From Thalassotalea eurytherma (GTDB taxonomy: Bacteria > Pseudomonadota > Gammaproteobacteria > Enterobacterales > Alteromonadaceae), in contig NZ_BSSU01000001.1 in the NCBI RefSeq assembly GCF_030161415.1, positions 237,506-301,505 on the forward strand: a DNA stretch of 64,000 nt, in the 5' to 3' direction. Positions 1 to 8,693 of this stretch are shown in pieces. Both the position numbers and the translations under genes were made by a program. The notes under the pieces are model-generated. The model saw only the letters and a list, made by a program, of their open reading frames with translations, made no database searches and was not told where the DNA came from. How positions within the stretch are numbered: position 1 is the stretch's first letter; every line of letters starts with the position of its first letter.

Positions 1-49
1 CGTTAAACGTTGGCTAAATTTGTGAGTTCAGAAATGTACGGTTTATGAA

Positions 50-664
50 TTACATCCAATCAGCATTTCTTACAACGCCAACGGCTAATCCTTCAATATT
101 AAATGCTTGTTGTGATAAATCGACCTTGATTGGCGCAAAATCTTCATTTTCCGCATGAAGGTAGACAATGTTGCCTTCACGTTTAAAGCGTTTAACGGTA
201 ACATCATCTTCTACTCGAGCGACAACAACTTGCCCGTTTTTGACATCTTGTGTGGTATGAACAGCGAGTAAGTCGCCATCTAAAATACCGATATCTTTCA
301 TGCTTTCGCCATCAACTCGCAGCAAGTAATCGGCATTGGGGTGAAAAAGGCTACCATCAATTTTATAGGTATCTTCAACATGCTCTTGCGCTAAAATAGG
401 CTCACCAGCAGCAACACGGCCAATTAATGGCAAACCTTCTTCTACAATAAATTCTTCAGCTAAGCGAATACCACGTGAGGTACCAGCCAGCATTTCAATG
501 TAGCCTTTTTTAGCGAGGGCTTTTAAGTGCTCTTCCGCGGCATTTGCTGAACGGAAACCGAAGTGTTCTGCGATTTCAGCGCGAGTTGGCGGCATTCCAG
601 TCGCGTTTATCGTCTCTCTAATGAGATCAAAAATTTCACTTTGTCGTTTTGTTAATTCGCGCAT
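50..664 (-). CDS. lexA: LexA, SOS response repressor and self-cleaving protease
   Basis: This 204-residue protein represses the SOS regulon by binding operator DNA as a dimer and inactivates itself by RecA-stimulated autocleavage. The N-terminal winged helix-turn-helix (about residues 1-70, starting MRELTKRQ) is followed by the S24 peptidase domain. The Ala-Gly cleavage site is at A86-G87 (RVAAGEP), the nucleophile Ser121 sits in DGESMKD, and the general base Lys158 in VTVKRF, so the protein looks fully functional. The length matches E. coli LexA (202). The ATG start at 664 lies 6 bp from an SOS box, consistent with autoregulation. No sulA or dinB-type gene follows in the window. Confidence 0.98.
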   Translation of the reverse strand: MRELTKRQSEIFDLIRETINATGMPPTRAEIAEHFGFRSANAAEEHLKALAKKGYIEMLAGTSRGIRLAEEFIVEEGLPLIGRVAAGEPILAQEHVEDTYKIDGSLFHPNADYLLRVDGESMKDIGILDGDLLAVHTTQDVKNGQVVVARVEDDVTVKRFKREGNIVYLHAENEDFAPIKVDLSQQAFNIEGLAVGVVRNADWM

Positions 665-670
665 ACTAAC

Positions 671-686
671 CTGTTGTTTCGTACAG
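671..686 (-). promoter_or_regulatory. LexA binding site (SOS box) of lexA
   Basis: The 16-bp palindrome CTGT-N8-ACAG lies immediately upstream of the lexA start and fits the gammaproteobacterial SOS-box consensus (CTGT-N8-ACAG). Its position between lexA and the small gene at 745-1143 indicates autoregulation of lexA. A second, poorer half-matching site (GTG-N10-CAG, 689-704) sits three bases further out, resembling the paired operators of E. coli lexA. Confidence 0.9.
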
Positions 687-744
687 TGGTGTATTTATTG
701 TCAGTATATCGAGCAAATTTTCAAACGCAAGAACAAATATTGAT

Positions 745-1143
745 TTAAAGCATAAAGTTAAGATTGTCTAAGGTACCAGTAGCGTCTAATGTTATAGCCT
801 GTTGACGTTCTTCTTCAGTTAAAATGTTAATAAATGGTGTCGTGCGTCTTAGTCGTCGCATTCTTTTATCGTAGTCGATTACCCCGTCGTAAAATGCTTT
901 CGGATCGTCGAGTGCAATGTCTAATAAACTAAACCAAGTTAAGTACGCGCTATAGCTCATTCGCCCTTCTTTACGCTTCTTTTCTAATGTCGATTTCACC
1001 ACATCAATTAATGCGGGTTGCGCCAATACTTTCTTTGCCATCGCCTTGTGAATAGCTAACACCTGTTTGTCGATGAAATCATCTCGGATGGTGTTTTTTG
1101 AAACTTGGTAAGGTCTCTTTCTTTTGGTTTGGTTTCGACTCAT
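745..1143 (-). CDS. Conserved hypothetical protein, basic, lexA-adjacent
   Basis: I do not recognise this 132-residue protein. It has a very basic N-terminus (SRNQTKRKRP), a predicted helical middle and an arginine-rich stretch (KRMRRLRR) near residue 95. No signal peptide, membrane segment or catalytic motif is visible. It is transcribed in the same direction as lexA, about 80 bp upstream of the lexA start, and the lexA operators lie between the two. The high charge and lack of cysteines would suit a nucleic-acid-associated cytoplasmic protein, but that is only a guess. Codon use looks like that of its neighbours, so it is probably a real gene. Confidence 0.75.
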   Translation of the reverse strand: MSRNQTKRKRPYQVSKNTIRDDFIDKQVLAIHKAMAKKVLAQPALIDVVKSTLEKKRKEGRMSYSAYLTWFSLLDIALDDPKAFYDGVIDYDKRMRRLRRTTPFINILTEEERQQAITLDATGTLDNLNFML

Positions 1144-1228
1144 AACGAGCCCTGCTTAATAAATGCGTTACTTTAACAACACTATAGTGAGTATTTGTAG
1201 CATTAACAGCTTGATGGTAGTGAAATAT

Positions 1229-1256
1229 GATGTGGTCAAATTACTGTGACCACATC
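1229..1256 (-). terminator. Inverted repeat downstream of the RND efflux genes
   Basis: A perfect 10-bp inverted repeat (GATGTGGTCA / TGACCACATC, 8-base loop) begins 39 bp past the stop of the RND permease gene. It lacks a strong T-run on the minus strand, so it is either a weak terminator of the pump operon or an operator-like palindrome upstream of the small gene at 745-1143. Confidence 0.4.
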
Positions 1257-1294
1257 AACTTGTTTACACGATGCAATAGGAGATTACTTAACTA

Positions 1295-4200
1295 TTATTT
1301 TGATAATGATGGTGTTTCTGCTTCTGATAGCTCATTTGCTAAACGTTGCTCTTGATCTGCTCTTGGTTTTGCAAAACGAGCCAACCAAACATATAACACG
1401 GGTGTTAAAAAGAGAGTAAATATCACGGCGATGCCTAAACCACCAAAGACTACCCAGCCGATAGCATTTCGTGCTTCTGCGCCAGCTCCTGTTGACATAA
1501 TAAGCGGTAGCCCACCTAAAACGGTCGATAATAAGGTCATCATAATTGGTCTTAGGCGCACTTTACCAGCTTCAATGATTGCTTCTTTGATGTCTGCGCC
1601 CCGATCACGCAATTGGTCAGCAAACTCCACTAGCAATATCGAGTTTTTCGCCAGTAAACCAATCAGCATGACGAGGCCTATTTGTGAGTAGATATTAATG
1701 GTTGTACCGGTAATTGATACGGCAAAGATAGCGGCCGCAATACCAAAAGGTACCGTTAACATCACTACTAATGCGCTCGTGGCGCTCTCAAATTGGGCAG
1801 CGAGCACCAGTAAAACAATTAAGAAGGCGACTAAGTAGGTCATGGTGACTTGTTGGTCTGTTTCTTGGTATGTCTTGGCTTCACCTAATAACACGAGTCC
1901 GTAGCCATTGGGTAAATGTTGACGAGCTAATTCTCGCAGGGTGCTAACCGCGTCGGCCATGGGCATGCTGTCAGGCAATTCTAAATCAACTTCAATCGCT
2001 CTGCGTTGTGCATGTCGCTCAAGCTCTGCTGCGACACCTTCTTCAGAAATATAGGCAATTGACGACAAAGAAACGAGTTCTCCATTTCGCGCTGCGACAT
2101 AAAGGTTTGTTAAATCTGAAGGGTTAGCCGAATCCTTGTAAGAGGACTGTAAAATAATAGGAATGGCCTGATCACCAACATTCAAATCTGTTATATCATC
2201 ACCACCGATGGCAGCGCGTAATGTTTGATTGATATCGGCAAATGGCACACCGAGTTCTTCAGCTCTATTGCGATCAATATGAACACGCATTTGAGGCTGA
2301 GTAGGTTGGTAGGAAATTCTGGGTTGACCATATTCAGGATACTGAGCTTCGATTGCTTCGCTAAAATCTTGGGCTACTTTAAAGATTTCTTCATAACTTT
2401 CACCAGTGATGGCGAACTGGAAGCCACCACCTTGGCCTCTTAAATTAAGACTGTTTGCGCCGAAGGCACGACCAGGTGCGCCTGGTATCGCGGCCAATTT
2501 AGGTCGTATCTCATTAATGATTTTCTGCTGACTATTTTCTCGTTCAGCCCAATCTTTAAGGTTTACCGTCATGAAAACGATATTTGGATCCCATTGGCCT
2601 ACAACGGTGCGAATCGAGTCGATGTCCCCCAAATTCGCATAGGGCAATAAGATATCTTCCATCGCTTGTGCTTGACGATCCATATAAGAGATGCCGACAC
2701 CATCTGGGCCACGAGCAAAGATACGAACACTGCCTCGATCTTCTGATGGCAATAGCTCTTTATCGACCTTCTGATAAAGCATAGTCGCAGTGCCAGCAGC
2801 TATTAAACTTAGTAGCAAGATAAGCCAGCCGTATTGAATACAAAATGACAATGCGCGCTCATAGCCATCAACAATTTTTTTACCCAATTTAGCCATGAAA
2901 ACTGGTTGAGAAGCGCTAGATGCGCCGATAATTTTCGCCTTTAGTGCTGGCACTAGTGTTAAAGCAACGAAGGAGGAAATAATAACTGCCCCCGCTAATA
3001 CGCCACCAAACTCTCTAAATAACTTACCAGCCGTTGAAGGAAGAAACGCTATCGGGACAAATACGGCAACCAATACGGCAGTGGTGGCGACAACGGCAAA
3101 AAAGACTTCCCGTGAACCCACAACAGCCGCTGCTTTTGCTTTAATGCCTTGAGATTTTCGTCGTTGAATATTTTCAGAGACAACAATAGCATCATCTACA
3201 ATTAAGCCTGTCGCTAATACAAGCGCAAGTAAGGTTAAGATATTGATGGAAAAACCGAGCGACCACATTATCGCCAGTACACCAATTAAAGAAACGGGAA
3301 TTGAAAGTGCAGGTACTAAGGTGGCTTTCCAACTACCTAAAAACAACCACAAAGTAACCACAACCAATAACACGGTATAACCGAGAGATTTAATAACTTC
3401 TTCAACAGAGCTACGGATGAACTGTGCATCATCTGAGGTCGTGTATATCTCAAGCTCAGGGAAGCGCTCTTTGAGTTCATCAACCATAGCCAAGGCTTGA
3501 TCAGATATCTCGATGGTATTGGCGCTGGCCTGACGAATAACACCCAGCCCAATAACCGGCTTACCGTTGAGTCGAACAAAACTGTTGGCATCTGCCGGTC
3601 CAAAGTAAACCGTGGCAATATCACCGATGCGAGTATCTCCTTCAACAATGATGTTCTCAACTTGATCGGCTGTTACTGAGGTGGCATCTGCTCTAACTAT
3701 TACTTGGTGATCTGTTGATCGCAGACTGCCGGCGGGCACATCAAATGGCGCTGAACGTAAGGCACTAGAAACGTGAGTAAATGACAAGCCAAAACTTGCT
3801 AGTCTCATTGGATCGACTACGACTCTTAATACTCTTTGGCGTTCACCATTTAGTCTGACATCCGCAACTCCTGGTATTGCCAAAAATAGTGGTGAAATAT
3901 CGCGTTCAACGATTTCGGCGACCGTTTCCATGTCAAAGCGCTCACTAGCAATGGCTAAACTAATCACCGATTGAGCATCGTTATCGGCCTTAACGATAGA
4001 AAGGCGTTCTACTTCTTCTGGCAGTTGGCGCTGAACTCGACTAATCGATTCGCGCATTTCGTTAGCGGCATCTTCTAAATTAATGCCTGGTCTAAATTCA
4101 ACGACAATGCGTGAAAAACCTTCTTCACTTTGCGCTCTAATTGATTTCACACCACTGACTCTCGCAGCCGCACCTTCAATTCGTCGAGTGACTTCATTAT

Positions 4201-4402
4201 CGACGGTTTCAGGCGCTGCTCCTGGGAAGTTAGCGCGCACACTTACGATCGGACGGTCAACATCTGGCAGTTCTCGTACTTCTAAGCCTAAAATAGCCGA
4301 CATGCCTGCAATAATAATGAGGATGTTAAGTACTATGATGGTGACAGGGCGACGCACCGATAGCGAAGGTAAATCATCTTTATTTTGAAATAGGTTTAAC
4401 AT
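1295..4402 (-). CDS. RND efflux transporter, inner-membrane permease (HAE1-type)
   Basis: This 1035-residue proton-driven efflux pump subunit belongs to the AcrB/MexB-like resistance-nodulation-division superfamily. Visible features are an N-terminal transmembrane helix (about 18-40), a large periplasmic loop, a TM2-TM6 block from about 340, the conserved paired aspartates D403-D404 in TM4 (GLIVDDAIVV) needed for proton relay, a second periplasmic loop (about 565-870) and a final TM block from about 875. It starts 1 bp after the stop of the adaptor gene, so the two are translated from one message. No outer-membrane channel gene is present, so it probably uses a TolC encoded elsewhere. The substrate cannot be read from sequence. 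The cytoplasmic tail is short. Confidence 0.95.
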   Translation of the reverse strand: MLNLFQNKDDLPSLSVRRPVTIIVLNILIIIAGMSAILGLEVRELPDVDRPIVSVRANFPGAAPETVDNEVTRRIEGAAARVSGVKSIRAQSEEGFSRIVVEFRPGINLEDAANEMRESISRVQRQLPEEVERLSIVKADNDAQSVISLAIASERFDMETVAEIVERDISPLFLAIPGVADVRLNGERQRVLRVVVDPMRLASFGLSFTHVSSALRSAPFDVPAGSLRSTDHQVIVRADATSVTADQVENIIVEGDTRIGDIATVYFGPADANSFVRLNGKPVIGLGVIRQASANTIEISDQALAMVDELKERFPELEIYTTSDDAQFIRSSVEEVIKSLGYTVLLVVVTLWLFLGSWKATLVPALSIPVSLIGVLAIMWSLGFSINILTLLALVLATGLIVDDAIVVSENIQRRKSQGIKAKAAAVVGSREVFFAVVATTAVLVAVFVPIAFLPSTAGKLFREFGGVLAGAVIISSFVALTLVPALKAKIIGASSASQPVFMAKLGKKIVDGYERALSFCIQYGWLILLLSLIAAGTATMLYQKVDKELLPSEDRGSVRIFARGPDGVGISYMDRQAQAMEDILLPYANLGDIDSIRTVVGQWDPNIVFMTVNLKDWAERENSQQKIINEIRPKLAAIPGAPGRAFGANSLNLRGQGGGFQFAITGESYEEIFKVAQDFSEAIEAQYPEYGQPRISYQPTQPQMRVHIDRNRAEELGVPFADINQTLRAAIGGDDITDLNVGDQAIPIILQSSYKDSANPSDLTNLYVAARNGELVSLSSIAYISEEGVAAELERHAQRRAIEVDLELPDSMPMADAVSTLRELARQHLPNGYGLVLLGEAKTYQETDQQVTMTYLVAFLIVLLVLAAQFESATSALVVMLTVPFGIAAAIFAVSITGTTINIYSQIGLVMLIGLLAKNSILLVEFADQLRDRGADIKEAIIEAGKVRLRPIMMTLLSTVLGGLPLIMSTGAGAEARNAIGWVVFGGLGIAVIFTLFLTPVLYVWLARFAKPRADQEQRLANELSEAETPSLSK

Positions 4403-4403
4403 A

Positions 4404-5432
4404 TTAATCCTTCACCGCTAAGGCACTTGCTGCAACAACCTCAGCACCTTCTCTTAAGCGCTGAATGCCTTCAACGATCAATACGTCGTCATTAGCAAAG
4501 TCTCCTTCTACCAAGATGAAACCTCTTAATCGCTGTTTGATCGACACCGCTTTTTTAACAGCTTTGCCGTCTTTAGCTAGCCAAATATATGACCCCGTCG
4601 CTCCCCATGCTAGTGCGGCTTCAGGTACCACTGGGTAAACCGCGCCTTTAGCATTGAGTGACACTTTGAAGCTTAGTCCTGGTCGAAATAAGTCGTCACT
4701 ATTGTCTAACACGGCGCGTACTTTTAAGGTTCTATTTTGCGCATCGATACGGCTATCTAATTGTGATAGAGACGCGTTAAAGGAAGCTGAACGATTGTTC
4801 CAAGGCTGCACTTCAACACTCGTGTCTTGGTCAACTAAACTATAGGCTGATTCAGGTACAGAAAAATTGATAAAGAGTTGTGCTCTATCATCGATCGTTG
4901 TTATTAACGTGGACTGATTAATTCGATCGCCGACTTCAACTTCGGTAAGCCCGACAAAACCACTAAATGGCGCGACAACTTTTCGATCGTCTAAGTCAGC
5001 TTGTGCTTCGGTTACTGCTATTTTCGCCAGATCTAATAATGCATTTGCTTCGTCTAATTCTGATTCAGTCACTGCGCCATTAACATGACTTTTGATTAGT
5101 CGATCAACGTCACGTTGCTGATCGGCTAATTCGATTTTAGCTCGTCTTAATGCTGCCAACTGACGTCTCGCATCAAGCTCAAGTAATACACTACCTTTTT
5201 CGACATAGTCTCCCGGCTGAAATGCAACTTGTGTAACACGATCGGATGTCGCTGGAAATAAACTGACAGACTTTTGTGCTTCGGCGGTACCCACTGTCTC
5301 GATGCTAACTTGAATTGGCTGAAATGACATATTTTCTAGGATAACGTTTGCAGGCGGACTTTTGCGCTCATTAGCGATACTTGAGTTGGGCAGAAATAAG
5401 ATAACTGCCATAATCGTGATAAGTACTTTCAT
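4404..5432 (-). CDS. RND efflux periplasmic adaptor subunit (membrane fusion protein)
   Basis: This 342-residue periplasmic adaptor should bridge the RND permease downstream to an outer-membrane channel. It has an N-terminal export signal (MKVLITIMAV), then a biotinyl-lipoyl-like half motif (VTQVAFQPGDYVEKGSVLLELD), an alpha-helical hairpin rich in Ala/Asp/Leu (about 85-140), the second lipoyl half (VVAPFSGFVGLTEVEVGD) and beta-barrel domains. I chose the ATG at 5432 because AAGGA lies 5 bp upstream; a TTG seven codons earlier has no ribosome-binding site. There is no lipobox cysteine, so the protein is probably anchored by an uncleaved signal or is soluble. No transcriptional regulator gene is adjacent. 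Confidence 0.93.
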   Translation of the reverse strand: MKVLITIMAVILFLPNSSIANERKSPPANVILENMSFQPIQVSIETVGTAEAQKSVSLFPATSDRVTQVAFQPGDYVEKGSVLLELDARRQLAALRRAKIELADQQRDVDRLIKSHVNGAVTESELDEANALLDLAKIAVTEAQADLDDRKVVAPFSGFVGLTEVEVGDRINQSTLITTIDDRAQLFINFSVPESAYSLVDQDTSVEVQPWNNRSASFNASLSQLDSRIDAQNRTLKVRAVLDNSDDLFRPGLSFKVSLNAKGAVYPVVPEAALAWGATGSYIWLAKDGKAVKKAVSIKQRLRGFILVEGDFANDDVLIVEGIQRLREGAEVVAASALAVKD

Positions 5433-5804
5433 AACCTTCCTTAACAAACCCAAGTCACCAATAAACCCTTGAGTATAAAAAATAAAAACCTTTTGCCTCT
5501 TATATACTCGATTACAGCTAACAATGATTAACTATAGAACACTTATTTCGATGAAGCGCATGAAAAATACGCTGAGTAGTGACTGGCATGATCAAATGAA
5601 TTATGAGTCTTTACTGACATGTGCAACTTTTATCATTCAAGCGGTATAACACGTTATTACTTGATATCACTGAGTAACTCAAAGACACTGAATTATTATC
5701 TTATTCCTTATAACGTATAGATGCTCATAAAAATGCTCTGTGAGTGAGGTATCTATGCCTTGCTAGCAGAGCACCCAAAGCCAAGAAGCTAAGATAAACG
5801 CAAA
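5433..5804. other. Intergenic region between the efflux operon and glgA
   Basis: About 370 bp separate the adaptor gene from the end of glgA. I see no credible coding frame. The right part holds the probable glg operon terminator (5729-5773). The left part should hold the promoter of the efflux operon on the minus strand, but no clear -35/-10 pair stands out. Confidence 0.6.
5729..5773 (-). terminator. Probable terminator of the glg operon
   Basis: TGCTCTG (5734-5740) pairs with CAGAGCA (5767-5773), with an inner stem AGGTAT/ATGCCT. On the minus strand the hairpin is followed by five T residues. It lies about 30 bp past the glgA stop, so it is a plausible Rho-independent terminator for the glycogen operon. 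The long interrupted stem makes this moderately uncertain. Confidence 0.5.
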
Positions 5805-7343
5805 CTAGATGTATAACTGAGTGAGATATTTTTTTGCACTATCTTGCCAAGTAAAGCGTGTTTGTTTTGCCTTTTCCGCGATTGCATGCCATTGCTCGGG
5901 GTGATCACTATATATATTAAGCGCTTGCTCAAGAGATGCTAGCAGGGCGTTCAACTGTAACTTAAGTGATTCACCAGTAAATGCAAAGCCATTTTCCATG
6001 TCCAATACCGTGTCTTTTAACCCGCCTACTGCATGAACTAAACAAGGTTGCCCTGCTCGCATAGCTAGCATTTGGCTAATACCGCATGGTTCAAACGAGC
6101 TAGGCATTAAGAACAAATCGCCTAAGCTATAGATTTGATTTGATAACCCCAGCGCGAAGCCATTTAAGAATAAAAAGTTATCATTAATCGCCATAACTTT
6201 CGTTAATTCTTGCTCAAGTGTTTGATCGCCACTGCCTAAGATTATCAGTCTTGCGTCTTTGCTTTTAAGCACGTCTAAGGTTTTCTGGAGTCCACCAGCA
6301 CGCATGAGTAACATCTTTTGATCGGTTAATCGTCCAACACTCGTTACCAAGGGCCCTTCACTTGGCGTGTTTTGCCACCCCAGTAGACGTTGCGATGCGA
6401 GATAGTGAGCACTTTGCAGTACGCTATTTTGACCTGCCCAGCGCAGTATTTCTTTTTCTGCTACGAGATAGAAATCATCAAGGCTTGTGTCACTGTTGTA
6501 TTGAACACCATATTCACAGCCATTAAGGATGCCAGATAAACGCCCTCGTGCTTGCGCATGTTGCAGGTCTGCCTCTATCCCTTCTCCACCGAAAAAGCCG
6601 AGCTCAGGCTGACTTGGCTGTATAACCTCTTGCGCATAACTAGGCGATACAACGTGAACTTTATCGCATAAATTTATAGCTGCCCGCATAGGGTTAAAGC
6701 AATGAGGGTAACGAGGATCGCAAATTACCTCGCCATTGTAACTGAGGTGTGGGAACCAAGTTTCAAAAGCAGAATCATCATCCTTAAACGGGCGTATGCC
6801 TTGCAATGCAATGTTGTGAACGGTAAATACCCGAGGGATCTGGGCGATGTCGTGATAGCAAGGCGCACTTTTCATCAGCACCGCCACACATGCTGAATGC
6901 CAGTCATGCAAGTGAATGTAATCAGGACGAGGAAGTGCTTGCTGATGAAGCGCTTCGGTTACCGCGGCGCTAAACAAAGCAAATTTAGTTGCATCACTTG
7001 CAAACGGGCGGTTATCGGGATCATTACAATACACCTGACCTTTACCGCCAATGGCAAATAAATCATGCTTTACTAACCATTGTTGGACGTTAGTTTCGCC
7101 GTTTTGCTTCGTTAATTTATAGAGGCCAACATGTTCAGATTGCCCTTTAAAAGAAACCTGAATATTGGCAACCCATTGGTGTGGCTCTCGATCAATGATT
7201 AACCCGTAGTCTGGCACGATTACGTCTAATGTTTGCTCTAGTTTTGCTAGCGCTTGTGGGATGTCGCGAATGACATCAGCTACGCCACCAACTTTCATAC
7301 CGGCGATAGCATCATTCTCTGCTGCGACCATCAAAATTCGCAT
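5805..7343 (-). CDS. glgA: Glycogen synthase (ADP-glucose type), GT5
   Basis: GlgA transfers glucose from ADP-glucose to the non-reducing end of growing alpha-1,4-glucan. The 512-residue protein has the GT5 N-terminal domain with the ADP-glucose-binding K-x-G-G motif (GMKVGGVADV, near residue 17), the HDWHSA motif near 147, and the GT-B C-terminal domain with SVGRLTDQKM and the PSSFEPCGISQMLAMRAG retaining-glycosyltransferase signature. It is slightly longer than the E. coli enzyme (477). It is the last gene of the glg operon, 36 bp after glgC, with GAGG upstream of the ATG. Substrate supply comes from GlgC in the same operon. Confidence 0.97.
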   Translation of the reverse strand: MRILMVAAENDAIAGMKVGGVADVIRDIPQALAKLEQTLDVIVPDYGLIIDREPHQWVANIQVSFKGQSEHVGLYKLTKQNGETNVQQWLVKHDLFAIGGKGQVYCNDPDNRPFASDATKFALFSAAVTEALHQQALPRPDYIHLHDWHSACVAVLMKSAPCYHDIAQIPRVFTVHNIALQGIRPFKDDDSAFETWFPHLSYNGEVICDPRYPHCFNPMRAAINLCDKVHVVSPSYAQEVIQPSQPELGFFGGEGIEADLQHAQARGRLSGILNGCEYGVQYNSDTSLDDFYLVAEKEILRWAGQNSVLQSAHYLASQRLLGWQNTPSEGPLVTSVGRLTDQKMLLMRAGGLQKTLDVLKSKDARLIILGSGDQTLEQELTKVMAINDNFLFLNGFALGLSNQIYSLGDLFLMPSSFEPCGISQMLAMRAGQPCLVHAVGGLKDTVLDMENGFAFTGESLKLQLNALLASLEQALNIYSDHPEQWHAIAEKAKQTRFTWQDSAKKYLTQLYI

Positions 7344-7379
7344 TGATTACCTCGTTGTAGCATATTGCTGCTGGGCATT

Positions 7380-8681
7380 TTAGCCCAGCTCAACCTCTAA
7401 CGTTTGTTTTTTGTTTGTGTGTTGTTCTTCAAGTAATGACAACATATCTCGCGTGACCAAAACAATCCCTTTGTCCGTGATGCGAAAGCCATTGGCTTTA
7501 TCCTGCTCAGGATCAACACCAATGGTCATGCCTTCAGGAATAATGCAGCTACGGTCGATAATGGCGCGTTTAATGGTACAGTTTCGCTCAATAACTACGC
7601 CGGGTAAAATCACACATTCTTGGACATCACAATACGAGTGAATGTGGACTTTAAAAAACAGCAATGAACGACGCACCGTTGAGCCTGAAATAATACAGCC
7701 ACCTGAAACCATAGAGTCAACTGCCATGCCGCGACGTGTATCGTCATCGAAGACAAATTTTGCTGGTGCAAGTTGTTCCTGATAACTCCAAATTGGCCAG
7801 GTTTCATCGTAGAGATCTAAATCGGGTTCGGTAGAGACTAAATCCATATTGGCTTCCCAGAATGAATCTAAGGTACCGACATCGCGCCAATAGGGTTGAC
7901 CTTGCCCTGGTGAACGAAACGGAAAGGCGTAGACTTTATGCTGTTCAATAATACGTGGAATAATATCGTTGCCAAAGTCTCGACCTGAACCTTTAATTTC
8001 GGCATCACGACGAAGTTGTTCGAATAAAAACTCTGTGTTAAATACATAGTTACCCATTGAAGCTAATGCCGTATTGGGCTTTCCTGGCACTGTATCAGGA
8101 ACTTCAGGCTTTTCTTTGAATTTGGTCACGCGATTGTCTTCATCAACACTAATTACGCCAAAGCGGCCTGCTGCCTCTTCTTTTTCAACTTCAATACAAC
8201 ATACCGTCATATCTGCGCCACTTTCTACATGGCTGGCTATTAGACCAGCGTAGTCCATGCGATAAACATGGTCACCTGATAAAATCATCACATATTTGGG
8301 TAGTTCATGGCGAATAATGTCAATGTTCTGAAAAACGGCATCGGCGGTACCACAGTACCAATCATCACCGTAACGCTGCGATGCTGGTAAAATCTCTACT
8401 GATTCGCCGAGTTCCTTCTTAAAATGTCCCCATGCGCGATTAATATGGCGAATTAAAGAATGTGACTTGTATTGTGTGGCAATACCCACTCGGCGAATGC
8501 CTGAGTTAATACAATTTGACAACGGGAAGTCGATGATACGAAATTTACCGCCGAAATACACTGCAGGTTTAGCGCGCCAATCGGTAAGCTCTTTTAGGCG
8601 AGAGCCACGTCCGCCGGCGAGAATTATCGCGTAAGTTTGCCGAGTAAGGTTACTGATATAACGATTTTCATAGCTGGGCAT
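7380..8681 (-). CDS. glgC: Glucose-1-phosphate adenylyltransferase (ADP-glucose pyrophosphorylase)
   Basis: GlgC makes ADP-glucose from ATP and glucose-1-phosphate, the committed step of bacterial glycogen synthesis. The 433-residue protein shows the nucleotide-binding [11 protein letters not shown] loop, the [21 protein letters not shown] allosteric/catalytic stretch, WYCGTADAV and the catalytic-region [10 protein letters not shown], followed by a left-handed beta-helix of hexapeptide repeats. Its length matches the E. coli enzyme (431). I chose ATG 8681: AGGAG sits 5 bp upstream, whereas the GTG two codons earlier overlaps that ribosome-binding site. The leader contains an AGGA within the ribosome-binding site, the type of element CsrA can occlude, but a structured CsrA site is not proven. 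It lies 12 bp after glgP. Confidence 0.98.
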   Translation of the reverse strand: MPSYENRYISNLTRQTYAIILAGGRGSRLKELTDWRAKPAVYFGGKFRIIDFPLSNCINSGIRRVGIATQYKSHSLIRHINRAWGHFKKELGESVEILPASQRYGDDWYCGTADAVFQNIDIIRHELPKYVMILSGDHVYRMDYAGLIASHVESGADMTVCCIEVEKEEAAGRFGVISVDEDNRVTKFKEKPEVPDTVPGKPNTALASMGNYVFNTEFLFEQLRRDAEIKGSGRDFGNDIIPRIIEQHKVYAFPFRSPGQGQPYWRDVGTLDSFWEANMDLVSTEPDLDLYDETWPIWSYQEQLAPAKFVFDDDTRRGMAVDSMVSGGCIISGSTVRRSLLFFKVHIHSYCDVQECVILPGVVIERNCTIKRAIIDRSCIIPEGMTIGVDPEQDKANGFRITDKGIVLVTRDMLSLLEEQHTNKKQTLEVELG

Positions 8682-8693
8682 AGGCACTCCTTC

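Noticed and set aside
3337..3660. A 107-codon minus-strand frame within the RND permease
   Set aside because: It is an alternate frame of the permease gene and lacks a plausible start context.
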